Assembly: GCA_032718475.1 (NCBI GenBank)
Contig: JAUCBJ010008121.1
Location: forward strand, 45,068 to 109,067
Length of the DNA stretch: 64,000 bases
Direction of reading: 5' to 3'
Source: Nemertoderma westbladi
Lineage: Eukaryota > Xenacoelomorpha > Nemertodermatida > Nemertodermatidae
This document shows, piece after piece, positions 30,360-42,299 of the stretch. The position numbers and the translations under genes were made by a program. The number at the start of each line of letters is the position of its first letter. Within the stretch, counting starts at the first letter, position 1. The notes beneath the pieces were generated by a model. That model was given only the letters and a program-made list of their open reading frames with translations. It had not been told where the DNA came from and made no database searches.

Positions 30360-33300
30360 ATGGTTGAAATATTGCCTGATGATTTGCAACAAGCACTTTG
30401 CGCTCAAACTCACATATCGTCGTGGAATGTTGGCGTCAGTTGTCTGGTAAACAATAGCATCGAAGCTAAAGCATCCAATATTGCAGTTCATCTTAACACC
30501 GCCTTAAATTCATTTGAGGTTTTAGATAATGGAGAGGGCATATCGTTTGATAATTTTCAAAATGTTGGTAAAAAATATCATACTGGCAAAAGGTATTCAT
30601 GTCAGACTAACAATACGCACACTGGGTTGTCATTGTGGTCTATAACTGAACTGTCTTCCTTTGTCCGTATCTCATCGAATGTAAATACTTCACTGTCATT
30701 ATATGAAAAGACATTTTCGAATGCACAATCTAAAATTAAATCAATCAATATCAGAGGACACCCACATCCTGGAACGATTGTTGTTGTGAATGGTTTATTC
30801 TATAATGAGCCGGTAAGGAGTTTAATCAACCACTCCAGGGAGGTGGATTCCATTTACTCGTATATTTCTACCAAAGCATTACAATATCCTCACATTTCAT
30901 TCTCAGTATTGGATAGTTTCACACAAGCATATCTTATTAAAACACCCAAATGTTTAAATTCAAAGGAAGTTTTTGAACACATATTTAAAAAAGATTACGA
31001 ATTTGAAATGGTCTCCGGTTTTATCGAAGTTGACTACATTGGAAGGCTGGAGTTGCAGGGTTTTATATCAAAACAATTAAGTGGGAAAAACATTCACAGA
31101 TATATATTTGTCAACTCAATAACAGGTGGTAAGAATATTAAGGATATGGCAGATCAGATTATTGTTAAAACATTAAAGTGTTTCAAAGATAATATGTCCG
31201 ATAGGGGATTCCCTGTGTATATTATACAGATACAATGCCCGAGTACTTGTTATTCAGTTGTAAACGATTCCCAAATTAAATTCCGTTCTGACCTTTTGGA
31301 TTCTTTATTCCAGAAAGTATTACAGGGTGTAATCGCATCTGATTGTCACAATACTGACAGTAGCACTGCATTACATGCGGGGCTGGACATTAAACCCCAG
31401 ACTGAGGATGCTATAAGTCTCTTTATAGGTAATAAAATTCGATCGAAGTTGGCGCGACATATTGACTGTCGACAAGATATTTCTCCTCAGGATTTGGTCT
31501 TTGTAGATGATTTTTCCCAACAACTGAAGGAACTCGACAATTCAGGCGGAATTCAGACGGGAGTCTCTGATTACAACGATTCGTGCAACAATGTTTCCAA
31601 CAGCGTTTATTCCGCTGAACCACTATCCGGACAAATCGAACCTGTTATGTCGTTATCGTCTGATCCGGGCGGTGTCAATGTAACAGCCAAGTATTTTGAA
31701 ACAAGTTTGAAAGAAATCAATATCAACACTAAAGGTGAGGAGGAGCTATTGATATAATTTGTATGAAATCTAATGTTGTATATCCAATTATTTATGATTA
31801 TACTGTATGTAATGACCTATTATTATTATTTTAAACTCAATTTTAGATATTTTTATAAGAATTTATTTATAATACATTTGAGTTATCCGTACATTATTTT
31901 TACTATACGCGTTATATTTTATTTACCGGGTGAAGCGATGTTAATAACGAATCGAAAGCATAATGGAAATATGTTCCACATTATTTAACATGCAATACGT
32001 AATTTTATTTATAAATTTATTTATTATTTTCACGACGTAAATATTATAAGTTTTATTTAGTGAAAGACCTAAAGAATACTCCTGATGTAATATGGTTAAC
32101 ACAAATTGTTTGAGCATTGCTTATTCTAGAATAAAAAGCAATATTTCTTCGTTAGACTCTCCCCTTTCCGTTAGACCACTGGGTGCTCTACACAACCCCC
32201 CCCCCCCCCCCCATCCCCAATTTGTTTTTAAAACTACTGTATCTTGTTGTTTTTTTAATTTACTTTCAAATGTTGCAACATGTTATGTCTTCATAAAAAA
32301 TGTTCTTCGTTTCAGAGAACCTGAGTGAAGTTGATGATTCTCCCATTCAGTCGTGGCAAAATCCGAAACATGTGGATTCTGATCCAACTTCTAGCTCTTC
32401 GATAGATATTACTGCAGTTACTATAGAGCATCCCCCTAATGTTTCGTCCCAGACTACTGTAATTGAACTCATTAACGATGTTGTTGTACCACATACAGGT
32501 GCGTTATACTCTCAATGTAAATTACTACATGAAGATTCTTCAACGCCACATCATAAAGGTGGTGGAGAAATCTCTAATGATAAATTGGGTGGAGTTGGAC
32601 TGCAACCGGAAGTTATAATGAGTAATCCCACAGCTGGTAAAGTTGAAGAAACTAATAGTGATAACCTACGATGTTTTGATTGCGAAAAGAGTGCTGTTTC
32701 TGTATTAAACAATGCAAAGAATATCATAAGAACTGCTACAAAATCGTCAAAATGTGATGTTGGTAGTCCTACCGATAAACCTGTTGCAGCACCTTTGTGC
32801 ATGGATTATGAACCATGCGAGGCAGAAACTGTTCAAAATATTAATTCAAAATGTTCTCCACAAGCGAAAGTTTCTAATGCTGCTACATTAAACATCGTAA
32901 ATTGTGCAAGAAAATTTGAAAAACATCAATTTCATACAGGAAATTCCGGTAACAATTTGGAATATATTCTCGGTAGTAGATTGAATTTTATAGATAATTT
33001 TAATTTCTTTAATGATAAACATATCGCGATGGATCACCTTCCCGCATCCCAGACTCCGTGCCTACAGACCTTGGGAAACATCCCCCTAACTCGATCAAAT
33101 ATGTCGGTAGAAGATACCGACAAACATAATGCGAGTCGCAAACGCATTGCGGTTGTTAGAAACTCGAGATGTAAACGGCGACGATTGGTCGAATATTCAG
33201 ATTCAAGTTCAGAATCTGAAAGTTATCCGGATTCTGGCGATAAACATGTTTCTGATGATATAAGTTCAGTAATTTCTTCTGAGATTTCCGCCGGTGTGCA

Positions 33301-36300
33301 TTCTATGAAGGGCAATAAACAGCAACATATTATACCCGAGGAATCTGTAATGGTAACATCTAATACTAATTATTCACCCACGGTATTGCAAGAGAACAAT
33401 CAAGATCAATCATTAGTACCAATATTAAGTAAGCCTATGTGTACAGTACCGGTACATATTAAAGCAGAAGTGATTTTGCAAAAACCGGTGCTAAAGCTTT
33501 CAGGCATGCTTAATCCAAAGGTAACAATCGTTTTCCCTTAGACTTTGTTATACTCAACATTTTTCAGATTGAAAAGTTGCAATTTTTGCACTATCAACAC
33601 ATCACTATCGTATTGAGCCACTTAGCCACACGACCAGCATGGGAGTCCATGCTGGGCTCTAACTGCTGAGGACACAAAATCTCTGGATGGCACATTTGCA
33701 AGAATGCTACGCCGGGTTCATTGTGTCAAGTACAATGCACACATCTCCAACCAGACACTATATAACATTGGAGGTGTCTCATTGGTTCCCCCAAGCTTGA
33801 CACTAAAACAAAGTCGCCTCCGCTTGGCAGGACATTGCTTTCGCCGTGAGGACCAGCCAGTGCATAATGGTGCTTTGGTAGCCTCATGGAGTGAATAAGC
33901 ATGGTGGACAGCCCATCTTGAGACGCATCTTAAAGGACAATGGCCTTGAAGATGCGGATGATCTAGCAAATGTCATGGGTGATAGGGAGTTGTGGCGACG
34001 CATTTTTGTCGACAAGCCGGCACAGCATTCTTGAAAATGCAGCTGTAATGCAGCATGCCGATCCTAGTTGTTGTAGTACTATTATCGACATGCTGCAGCT
34101 GCATTAAGAATGCTGCATATGCCGGCTATTTTTATTCTCTCCATAAGACCGCCAAAGCAAAAGATCATGCACGGGCCCTCGCGGAGAAAGCAATGTCCTG
34201 TTAAAGCGGAGGCGGCTCCTTTCTAGTGTCAAGCTTGGGGGTACTAACCATTCCTAACTTTACCTTCCACGGTCTGGTTGTAGAGGTGTGCGTGCATTGT
34301 ACTTGGCACGAGCACTGCATAGCATTCTTGTGAAAGTACCATCCATAGTTAGAACCCAGTATTTACTCCCATAGGAGTACTGGAACTACTGCTGCTCTAA
34401 ATAATCTTTAAGAATCCGTGGTGTTAAATGCGACTTCAAAATCCTGGACCGCCCGCGCCCATACAATGCTGCCCATGCTCTCCCATTACGTAATCGATGA
34501 TCTTCACCTGAATTCCGGATCCATGACATGATCCAGGCAACATAAGTCATCCACATGCTCAAGCACACCATCCTTAGAGCTTGTGCTCATACATTTAGAT
34601 ACTGTCACTAAGTCATCACCAAAGTCTAGATCAGTTAGGTATTTGGCAGGATTTCCTCGACTTCTGGAGCCAGTAGGTGGAGTTATCATCACCCCATCAT
34701 CATTATGATGATCTAAGGACATACGTAGAACATAGTCAACCACAATAATGAACAAGAATGGTGCAAGTGTGTCTCCCTGGAGGACGCCCCATAACACTTC
34801 AAATGGTTCTGTGTCACCGTCAACAGTAGACACAAATGTTGTCGAACCATCGTATACTGATCCGATTGCTGCAATAATTTCATCAGGAATCCCATATAAT
34901 GAAAGTATGCTGAACATACGTGAACGAGAGACTGAATCAAAGGCCTTGAAGAAGTCAACAAAGATAACAGCCAGATGCCTGTCTTTCTTTTTTGATATCT
35001 CTTCAATTATCCTTCTAAGTGCCAAAATGGGCTCCATGGTCCCACGACCTTTACGGAACCCATTCTGATTTCCACGGAGCAGTCTCTCAGTGTGATCCAG
35101 GATGCAATTTAATAGAATTATATTGTATAGCTTTGCAGCAATCGAGATCAATGAGATTCCCCGAAAAGAACCATAGAGTGTTAGGTTGCCCTTCTTGGGA
35201 ACTGGCACCAACTTATTTGTTTTCATTTATTTAGTGGGGCTCTCTTTATTATGTACATGCCTATGATGATGGGGTGAATGACCTCCATTTATTATAGAGT
35301 ATGTGGTATCGTATATTAAAGACCTCAGGGTGGACACCATCTACTCCACTGGCACAATTGGTCTTGACGCTCTTTGCAGCAGCCTTCACTTCTGCAAAGG
35401 AGATATCACCAATGGGAATATCTGGGAGTACAGACTCAGACACTTTCACTTCTATAAAGTTATCGGGCAATACCCTGTCATTATTGAGGAGCTTTTCAAA
35501 GTGGGCCTTCCAATCATTGAGGCGATCGGCTGGTGATTCAGCCTTAACCTTGGTGGTTGGTTGGCTTTTCCGCCCAGTAAGCAAGTTGATCGATTTCCAT
35601 GCCTGAGTTGATTGATTGCCTGCTGTCAGTGGCATCATTGATGGTATCAACCTGTTTATTGATAAGCTGATATAGATTGTTCAAGACCTAGATGAAGTCG
35701 TAACTGCATTCTTGGCCGCTTAGTCTGTTTGAACCGGGAGTCTCTATTTGCGTTAGTGAGGTGCTCTATAGGTCCATCCAGGGTTATGTTTCGAGGGTGT
35801 ACAGGAACTGTTTCTGCAGCCGCTGCCTCAACTACCACTGTGAATTCAGTACAGCACTCATAGTGAGCTGCTGACTCAGAGGCAAGGCTCACTCAGCTGC
35901 AATGTGAAGCTGTATCGGGCTGTTGCAACATTGAGGACAAATTTATGTAAATATATTTGTTGATATATCTTTAATAAATATAAAAATAATTAAATATATA
36001 ATAAATAAAAAGTATATAAATCATTGCGGCGCGGCAGTCAGGTGTTCGCAGTTTACTTATAGTCGATAGTTTATTATATCGTCTCGACTTTAAAAGTAGC
36101 GTCGGACCGTCGGACCAAGTCGCGACTAAAATAAATTTTATATTACAAGTGAGGAATATATTATAAAATAGAACGAATATATATAAGCCATAGTTTATCT
36201 ACCGCCTACACTTAGGTCTCTCGAGCACCTCTACACATCCCATAATCTTGATTGTTCTCAGCAATCGAAGCTGCCATTTGTTTCGAAACATGATAAAATA

Positions 36301-39018
36301 CTTGCAGGTTCCAATAATTTAGTCCAAAGCAAGCGAAAATTTAAATCACATATAAACAAACGTGATGTTGTAGCCAAACCATATCGAACAATTTCACAAT
36401 TTGGATTGCAGCAGAAACCCATGAAAGTTCAAATACGTTATAAGTGCCGCAACAGTGGAGGAATAAACAGACAAACAAATATTGGCCAATCTAATGACGT
36501 TCTCATTAATTCTGAATCTGTTACCAGTTCACTAGATGTAGATGTTACATTTAACACTACTCAACAGAATCAAATACAATTCGACCGAACGACATGTAGC
36601 AATCAACATATAATGGGTAACACTGGCAATGATCTCCAACTCAATGTATACACTCCTTCCGAATATGTATTAAGTCCGATTTCATCTCATCCGAAACGGG
36701 TTCCACCCATCTCCTTTCATATTAAAGAACAAACCGTAGTGACTACTGATGGTGGTGGTGTTTATCGACCACAACTTGATCCTCAAACAACCAAGACCAA
36801 GAGCATATGTAGTGAATCACTGGAAGGTGTTAATGGATCAATAATGCATTCTAAAGAATATGTAATTCCTTATAAAGACATCAATCCTCAACTAAATAAA
36901 TATAACGAGTTACAGTCTTATGAACAACATGGTAATCAGATAAGTGATGATAATGCTGTGGTTGTAGACAATGTTCATTGCAAGACAATGGAAGTGAAGT
37001 TAAGTGGAAACCCATGTGATGTTGAATGTGATAGTTTTGAATTTGAAGATTCACCGAAGTGCCAACATAAAGTCTTCGATTGCGAATTTCCAAATAACAA
37101 TAATAATTATGTGAAATGCATGCCAGTAGTTACAAGTCACGGTCTCAGTGGGCTTATTGTAAATACTGCAAACAAAGTGGAAAACGGACGAAGAAATTCA
37201 GCCCAATTCAGCCCTGCCGCAAATGTGTCTAACGGTTATGAAACCTCAGACATAAAAGTGATTGAGAGCCAAGAAAGTCCATATAAGTGTCTGATTCAGA
37301 AAGGTATATGTCAAGACTCAAATAAAATTATGACGCAGGATGTGGTAAATGGAGAAATAATTTTGACACAGAATGTTGCAAACAAACAAAGAAGTTTGAC
37401 TCAGAAAGTTGGAAGAACAGAAATAAGTTTGTCTCAGAATGTTGAAAGCCAGGAAATAAGTTTGTCTCAGAATGTCAAATACCCAGAAATAAGTTTGTCT
37501 CAGATTGTCGAAAACCCAGAAATAAGTTTGTCTCAAAATGTCAAAAACCCAGAAACAAGTTTGATTCAGAATGTTGAAAGCTCGGAAAGAAGTTTGACTC
37601 AGAATATTTCAAACTCAGAAAGAAGTTTGACTCGTTTGACTCAGAACGTTGCAAGACCGGATATCAGTCATAGAGACATGTACTCAAACGGAAGCGCAAC
37701 CCAGGACAAAGTAAATTCATTTTGTATTAAAGTTACAAGCGATACGCCCAGAATCTCGGACTCGCCTTCGTGTGAAATGAAAGCAACAAACGACACTCCT
37801 TGCGATAAATTATCGCGTAATCATGATGGATGGACAATGTTGTTTGACACAAGCAAAATGAAATTCGTCTATATTAATTTGAAAACAGGGGCTTGTCGTG
37901 AAACGGCACCAAATATTGGAAGTGCGTCGCTAAAATACACTAATGTGTCTACAAAACATGGGTCTACATTGGCCCATCTCAATGCCGACGTTTCACCATT
38001 CTTTCCGCGGTCCCACAATCAGCGTGAAATCTCCCCAAAAGAACAACAAGTTGATCCAATGAAAACCCCTAAGAACAATATCCTCAAGGACTTATACACA
38101 ATTCATACATCTGTTTCTAGTTATCCCCTTAAAGGGGCACACCAATCAAAGATACACAGCGAATGTAGTTCTCATAGTTGCGCAAACAGTATTCTAGAAT
38201 TGCTCACAAATTGGGTTAATCCAATAACATTAGCAGGAGAACCGGTACCGCACAGCTGCTGTAATCAGTACTGTGGTGACCACGTGAGAGGAATTAAGAA
38301 AGTTATTGACGAGATAAAGTTTTCTCCTCCGAGCATTTCCAATGCAACGTTTGTTGGGCAAGTCGACAACAAGTTTCTAGCCATAGTTATCCAAGGATTA
38401 GTCATTTCTCAGGAAACTGTTACCGACGTATTGGCTCTGATAGACCAGCACGCTTGCGACGAAAGGATTCGCTTGGAAAAGCTACTAAATTCAATGTATA
38501 ATGAGGATTGGTCATTGAAATCGTTTGACATACCTCGTCCGATACAAATCCAGTTGTCCGCTCATCAAATGCATTTAGTTTGTAATTATTCAAATCAATT
38601 GATACATTACGGTTTTCGTTTGAAGATTATCAACACTAGCCAACATTTTGGCGGTCACGTTGAAATAAATTCGTTGCCTCTGTGTGTCTCCAATCTGTTG
38701 CATAGTGAACTTGTAATCCAAAGGTTGACGCAGTTTGTTAAGGACGTGATCGATAACATTGGGTTATCGTCAGTTGTTAATGACGTCATACCGGAAGCTA
38801 TATTGAACCAAGTTAAACTAACTGCTTGCCATTCTGCCATTAAGTTTGGAGATCCTTTAAGTCGCCAACAATGTTTGCAACAATTACAGGAACTTGGTCA
38901 ATGTCAATTACCCTTCCAATGCGCCCACGGTCGGCCTTCTATTCTACCATTATCCACTATCAATAGTCTTAGGAATACAACGGCAACCTACGATTTTGAT
39001 AATTTGAATAAAATATAA
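30360..39018 (+). CDS. MLH3: MLH3-like DNA mismatch repair/meiotic protein, three exons, degenerate ATPase motifs
   Basis: Exons: 30360-31734 (donor aaag|gtgagg), 32316-33520 (acceptor tttcag|ag, donor ccaaag|gtaaca), 36262-39018 (acceptor ttctcag|caa). Phases agree and give 1778 codons, longer than the roughly 1450 of vertebrate MLH3. MLH3 pairs with MLH1 (MutL-gamma) and nicks DNA in meiotic crossover and mismatch repair. Exon 1 is the GHKL ATPase and transducer region: motif II LDNGEGI (D56) and motif IV GTIVVV...LFYNEPVR (138-153) are present. Motif I reads SCLVNNSIEA with Cys28 where the catalytic Glu is expected, and the GFRGEAL lid is replaced by TGLSLWSI. The middle is disordered with an 11-residue repeat. 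The C-terminal endonuclease is intact: DQHACDERIRLE (D1588-E1599), ACHSAIKFGD (1715) and CAHGRPS (C1747). No stops or frameshifts. Exact exon 3 start is inferred from phase. Confidence 0.85.
31735..32315 (+). other. Intron 1 of the MLH3-like gene
   Basis: GT-AG intron of 581 bp, AT-rich, with a run of about 16 C near 32196-32211. No other feature. Confidence 0.75.
33630..34055 (+). pseudogene. LINE 3'-terminal fragment (family shared with 40371-41883)
   Basis: Reads RMLRRVHCVKYNAHIS, GGVSLVPPSLTL and AGHCFRREDQPVHN, matching the copy at 41500-41842. It then loses frame near 33870 through small deletions. It ends in the family's 3' tail (gcagcatgccgatcctag), which meets the tail of the opposite-strand copy. 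Confidence 0.75.
34056..35900 (-). pseudogene. LINE copy with RT, inverted and degenerate
   Basis: The - strand frames contain the pre-RT region (35650-35261: TQAWKSINLLTGRKSQ, DWKAHFEKLLN, NCASGVDGVHPEVF) and the RT (35226-34504: GFRKGRGTMEPILALRRIIE, AVIFVDFFKAFDSVSR, WGVLQGDTLAPFLF). The catalytic box reads DFGDD instead of the DFADD in its sister copy. The downstream thumb and 3' region (34380-34056) are scrambled by indels. It lies in intron 2 of the MLH3-like gene in antisense and is not functional. Confidence 0.8.
37318..37660 (+). repeat. Coding 33-bp minisatellite in exon 3 of the MLH3-like gene
   Basis: About ten tandem units of 33 bp encode an 11-residue motif close to ISLSQNVESQE, at roughly residues 1213-1327. 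All units keep the reading frame, as expected for a disordered linker between the ATPase and endonuclease parts. Confidence 0.85.
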
Positions 39019-39078
39019 CAATTTCGCGAGGATGAAAAATATGATAAATTCATAAGTAACCGATCCTTACCGCTGATG

Positions 39079-39084
39079 AATAAA
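39079..39084 (+). terminator. Polyadenylation signal of the MLH3-like gene
   Basis: AATAAA, 61 bases after the stop codon, is the first canonical signal downstream. Confidence 0.5.
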
Positions 39085-39579
39085 CAAATAAGCTGAATTT
39101 ATATATATTTCATTAACTGGTTATTGGTCTCAGCATTGTGTAGGCCTATGATTGTTTATAATTAGAGATAACAATACAAAGGAATAATAATATAATATGA
39201 ATTAATTGTTTGTTTGTCCTTTAATCCCTTTTTTTCTTGTGTACGTACCGGACTACGAACTGATACGCGCTAGAAATTCAAACTCCAGAATCCGCCTTTA
39301 ACTTATTTTTCAAATATTTTTCCAAGCTTCATTGAATCATTAGTTATTAATCAATTCCGTCACTAATTTTATTAATTGGGAAGTAAAATTAATCACCTAC
39401 CACTATTTTAAATCTTTTTGCACTTTTTTGTATTTTAGTATTCACTAAAGTATATAAGTCACTATAATTTATTCAAAGGAGCATGTTACAGAGTCGGGCT
39501 CATATAACCAAAGCAAAACGTCATCGTTTCTAAATTTCAATATAATTATTACAATAAATTATTTATCTTATACAATATC
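39085..39579. other. Intergenic, AT-rich, no gene seen
   Basis: No supported frame, repeat or RNA. Spacer between the MLH3-like gene and a small foldback element. Confidence 0.5.
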
Positions 39580-39738
39580 TCCTGGAATATAGTGTCGTTA
39601 TTCTGGTACATGCCCCACAAATTTTTTCTACAAATCTTAATGATTTTAAAGCATGAAATTTGAATCAGAGATAGTTGCACATCCCTCCTATTTGGGGGGG
39701 GGTGGTACCAGATTAACGACACTATATTCCTGGACATG
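39580..39738. mobile_element. Small foldback/MITE-like element
   Basis: The ends ctggaatatagtgtcgtta and taacgacactatattcc are inverted copies about 150 bp apart. The interior shares acaaattttttctacaaatc and gcatgaaatttgaa with the arms at 26107-26240 and 28366-28489, suggesting one family. Confidence 0.55.
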
Positions 39739-39805
39739 ACGGTGTGGGGCGAGCCACAAAAGTAAGCGAGCTCAGCATGCGTGTACCACTATCTCAATCG
39801 GTGTG

Positions 39806-39972
39806 TCTGTAGATCTGTCGTTCTGTAGATCTGTCGTTCTGTAGATCTGTCGTTCTGTAGATCTGTCGTTCTGTAGATCTGTCGTTCTGTAGATCTGTCG
39901 TTCTGTAGATCTGTCGTTCTGTAGATCTGTCGTTCTGTAGATCTGTCGTTCTGTAGATCTGTATTTGTGAAT
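39806..39972. repeat. 16-bp tandem repeat (ctgtagatctgtcgtt), about ten copies
   Basis: The unit is nearly perfect, so the array is young. It sits just inside gtggggcgagccac (39751), which resembles the outer end of the element at 43928. Confidence 0.9.
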
Positions 39973-40059
39973 GTCTCTGTGTTTTTATACGTTAATACCT
40001 CAGCTAATCCTCGATGAAATCTAACCAATCTCGGTGCACATGTTGTTTGGCAAAAGTTT

Positions 40060-40359
40060 AGAAATAGAATTTGAGAGGGGCCTTCAGGACGAGCGCAACG
40101 AGGCTAATGAAGGAGACGAGTAGTGTGTTGACTATACTCGTAAACAACATTGTTTAGCATATTGGACGATATGTCATTATGATCAGTACCGGTGGTGGTA
40201 TGTTTTATGCTAGTTATTTGGTGACCAGATGACGAGTGCAACGATGGTTGTGATGAAGACGAGTCTTTGTTGACTATACTCTTAACGAGTATTGTTATGA
40301 CAATACTCGTAAACCACATGGTTTAGCATATTGGATGATATGTAATTTTATCCAATACT
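40060..40359. other. Diverged tandem duplication, no gene
   Basis: Two related blocks share gactatactcgtaaacaaca/ccaca and gtttagcatattggatgatatgt. They lie at about 40127-40175 and 40295-40345. No reading frame is supported. Confidence 0.45.
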
Positions 40360-40370
40360 GATAATGGAGT

Positions 40371-41842
40371 CTTTGGAGGTCTTTAAAATACCTGAGTGTT
40401 TAAAGCTCATCTATCCCATCATAGTAGACATGTACCGAACAACAAGAGTCCCACAAGAAATGAAAACAAATAAGTTGGTGCCAGTTCCCAAGAAGGGCAA
40501 CCTAACACTCTATGGTTCCTTTCGGGGAATCTCATTGATCTCGATTGCTGCAAAGCTATACAATAGGATTCTATTAAATCGCATCAGGGATCCCATTGAG
40601 AGACTGCTCCGTGGAAATCAGAATGGGTTCCGTAAAGGTCGTGGGACCATGGAGCCCATTTTGGCACTTAGAAGGATAATTGAAGAGTTATCAAAAAAGA
40701 ATGACAGGCATCTGGCTGTTATCTTTGTTGACTTCTTCAAGGCCTTTGATTCAGTCTCTCGCTCACGTATGTTCAGCATACTTTCATTATATGGAATTCC
40801 TGATGAAATTATTGCAGCAATCAGATCAGTATACGATGGTTCGACAACATTTGTGTCTACTGTTGACGGTGACACAGAACCATTTGAAGTGTTATGGGGC
40901 GTCCTCCAAGGAGACACACTTGCACCATTCTTGTTCATTATTGTGGTTGACTATGTTCTACGCATGTCCTTAGATCATTATAATGATGATGGGGTGATGA
41001 TAACTCCACCTACTGGCTCCAGAAGTTGAGGAAATCCTGCCAAGTACCTAACTGATCTAGACTTTGCTGATGACTTAGGAGTACTCTCAGAATCATTAGA
41101 GGGAGCCCAACGGCTCCTCAGCTCATTAGAACATGCTGCTTCTAGTGTTGGTCTTTTTATTAACTCCAGAAAGACCAAAATTCTGACAGTTAACTTTGAA
41201 AGTCCTCAGCAAGTCTCTGATCGGATGAGCATAAGCTCAAAGGATGGTATGCTTGAGCATGTGGACGACTTCTGTTACCTGGGATCATGGATCCGGAAGT
41301 CAGGTGAGGACCTTCGAATACGTAAGGGAAAGGCATGGGCAGCCTTGAATAGGCTTTCCAGGATTTGGAAGTCACCGAGAATTAATCGGAAACTTAAGGT
41401 CCGATTATTTAGAGCAGCAGTAGTTCCAGTACTCCTCTACGGGAGTCCATGCTGGGCTCTAACTGCTGAGGACACCAAATCTCTGGATGGCACATTCACA
41501 AGAATGCTACGCCGGGTTCATTGTGTCAAGTACAATGCCCACATCTCCAACAAGACACTATATAACATTGGAGGTGTCTCATTGGTTCCCCCAAGCTTGA
41601 CACTAGAACAAAATCGCCTCCGCTTTGCAGGACATTGCTTTCGCCGTGAGGACCAGCCAGTGCATAATCTTGTACTTTGGCAGCCTCATGGAGTGAATAA
41701 GCATGGTGGACAGCCCATGACTTTCTTGAGACGCATCTTAAAGGACACTGGCCTTAAAGATGCGGATGATCTAGCAAATGTCATGGGTGATAGGGAGTTG
41801 TGGCGGTGCAATTTTGTTGACAAGCCGGCACAGCATTCTTAA
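40371..41842 (+). pseudogene. LINE reverse transcriptase and C-terminal domain, one stop
   Basis: RT motifs in order: KLVPVPKKGNLTLYGSFRGI, GFRKGRGTMEPILALRRI, VIFVDFFKAFDSVSR, GVLQGDTLAPFLFIIVVDYV, and the catalytic LDFADDLGVLSE. Then come the C-terminal VRLFRAAVVPVLLYGSPCWA, RMLRRVHCVKYNAHIS and MGDRELWRCNFVDKPAQHS. The only break I see is a TGA at 41027-41029, where the sister copy in the MLH3 intron has an Arg codon. The RT and C-terminal parts are otherwise in one frame. Clade is not assigned. Confidence 0.85.
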
Positions 41843-41883
41843 AAATGCAGCTGCAATGCAGCATGCCGATCCTAGTAGTAGTA
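40371..41883 (+). mobile_element. 5'-truncated LINE copy with target-site duplication
   Basis: Flanked by the 11-bp direct repeat gataatggagt at 40360-40370 and 41884-41894, the signature of target-primed insertion. The 3' end is a (TAG)n tail (gatcctagtagtagta). The copy begins in the pre-RT/RT region and lacks the endonuclease. Related fragments lie at 33630-35900, 48108-48500 and 50424-50720. Confidence 0.85.
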
Positions 41884-42213
41884 GATAATGGAGTGATGTA
41901 AGATATATATTTGGTGACTAGGTTGTGCAGGACGAACGGAACGAGTTTCTGCAGTTGATACGAGTATCCATATGCCATAAATCAGCACTTACTCGCACAG
42001 TTACGAGACTTTGCATAGTTATAAAGGTCGTAGGTGTGCGAAATAGTGGACGAAAAAATAAAAATAGTGAAATAGATATAGTAAAAAAAATAATAAATTA
42101 AATTAAAAAATTATTAATTTAATTTAAAATAATAATGAATTGCAATTAATTGCAGTGACAATTTAGAAAACATTGAGAAATGGCCGGTATTTATTAAACA
42201 GGCTACAACCAAC

Positions 42214-42286
42214 GGGTGTGTGGCGCAGTGGATAACGCGTCTGCCTACGGAGCAGAAGATCCCAGGTTCGACCCCTGGCACGCTCG
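42214..42286 (+). tRNA. tRNA-Arg (anticodon ACG)
   Basis: A 73-nt cloverleaf. The acceptor gggtgtg pairs with cacgctc (two G-U). D stem gcgc/gcgt. Anticodon stem tctgc/gcaga with loop ctACGga. T arm ccagg-ttcgacc-cctgg. Discriminator G. A TTTT Pol III terminator follows nine bases downstream. It is identical to 47696-47768, including 17 bases of 3' flank, so the pair arose by copying. Both may be functional tRNA genes or tRNA-headed retrocopies. Confidence 0.85.
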
Positions 42287-42299
42287 ATGTGTATTTTGA

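Larger units (their letters stand above)
33521..36261 (+). other. Intron 2 of the MLH3-like gene, filled by LINE fragments
   Basis: GT-AG intron of 2741 bp. It contains a + strand LINE 3' fragment and a - strand LINE copy, tail to tail, then about 360 bp of AT-rich DNA before exon 3. Another AG (36214-36215) exists upstream of the chosen acceptor but does not keep the reading phase. Confidence 0.7.

Noticed and set aside
34748-35068. 106-codon + strand frame, repeated inverted at 40618-40938
   Set aside because: Exact antisense of the LINE RT domain in both places.
36216-36261. Earlier start of MLH3 exon 3 at the AG ending at 36215
   Set aside because: It would not keep the phase set by the exon 2 donor, whereas the AG ending at 36261 does.
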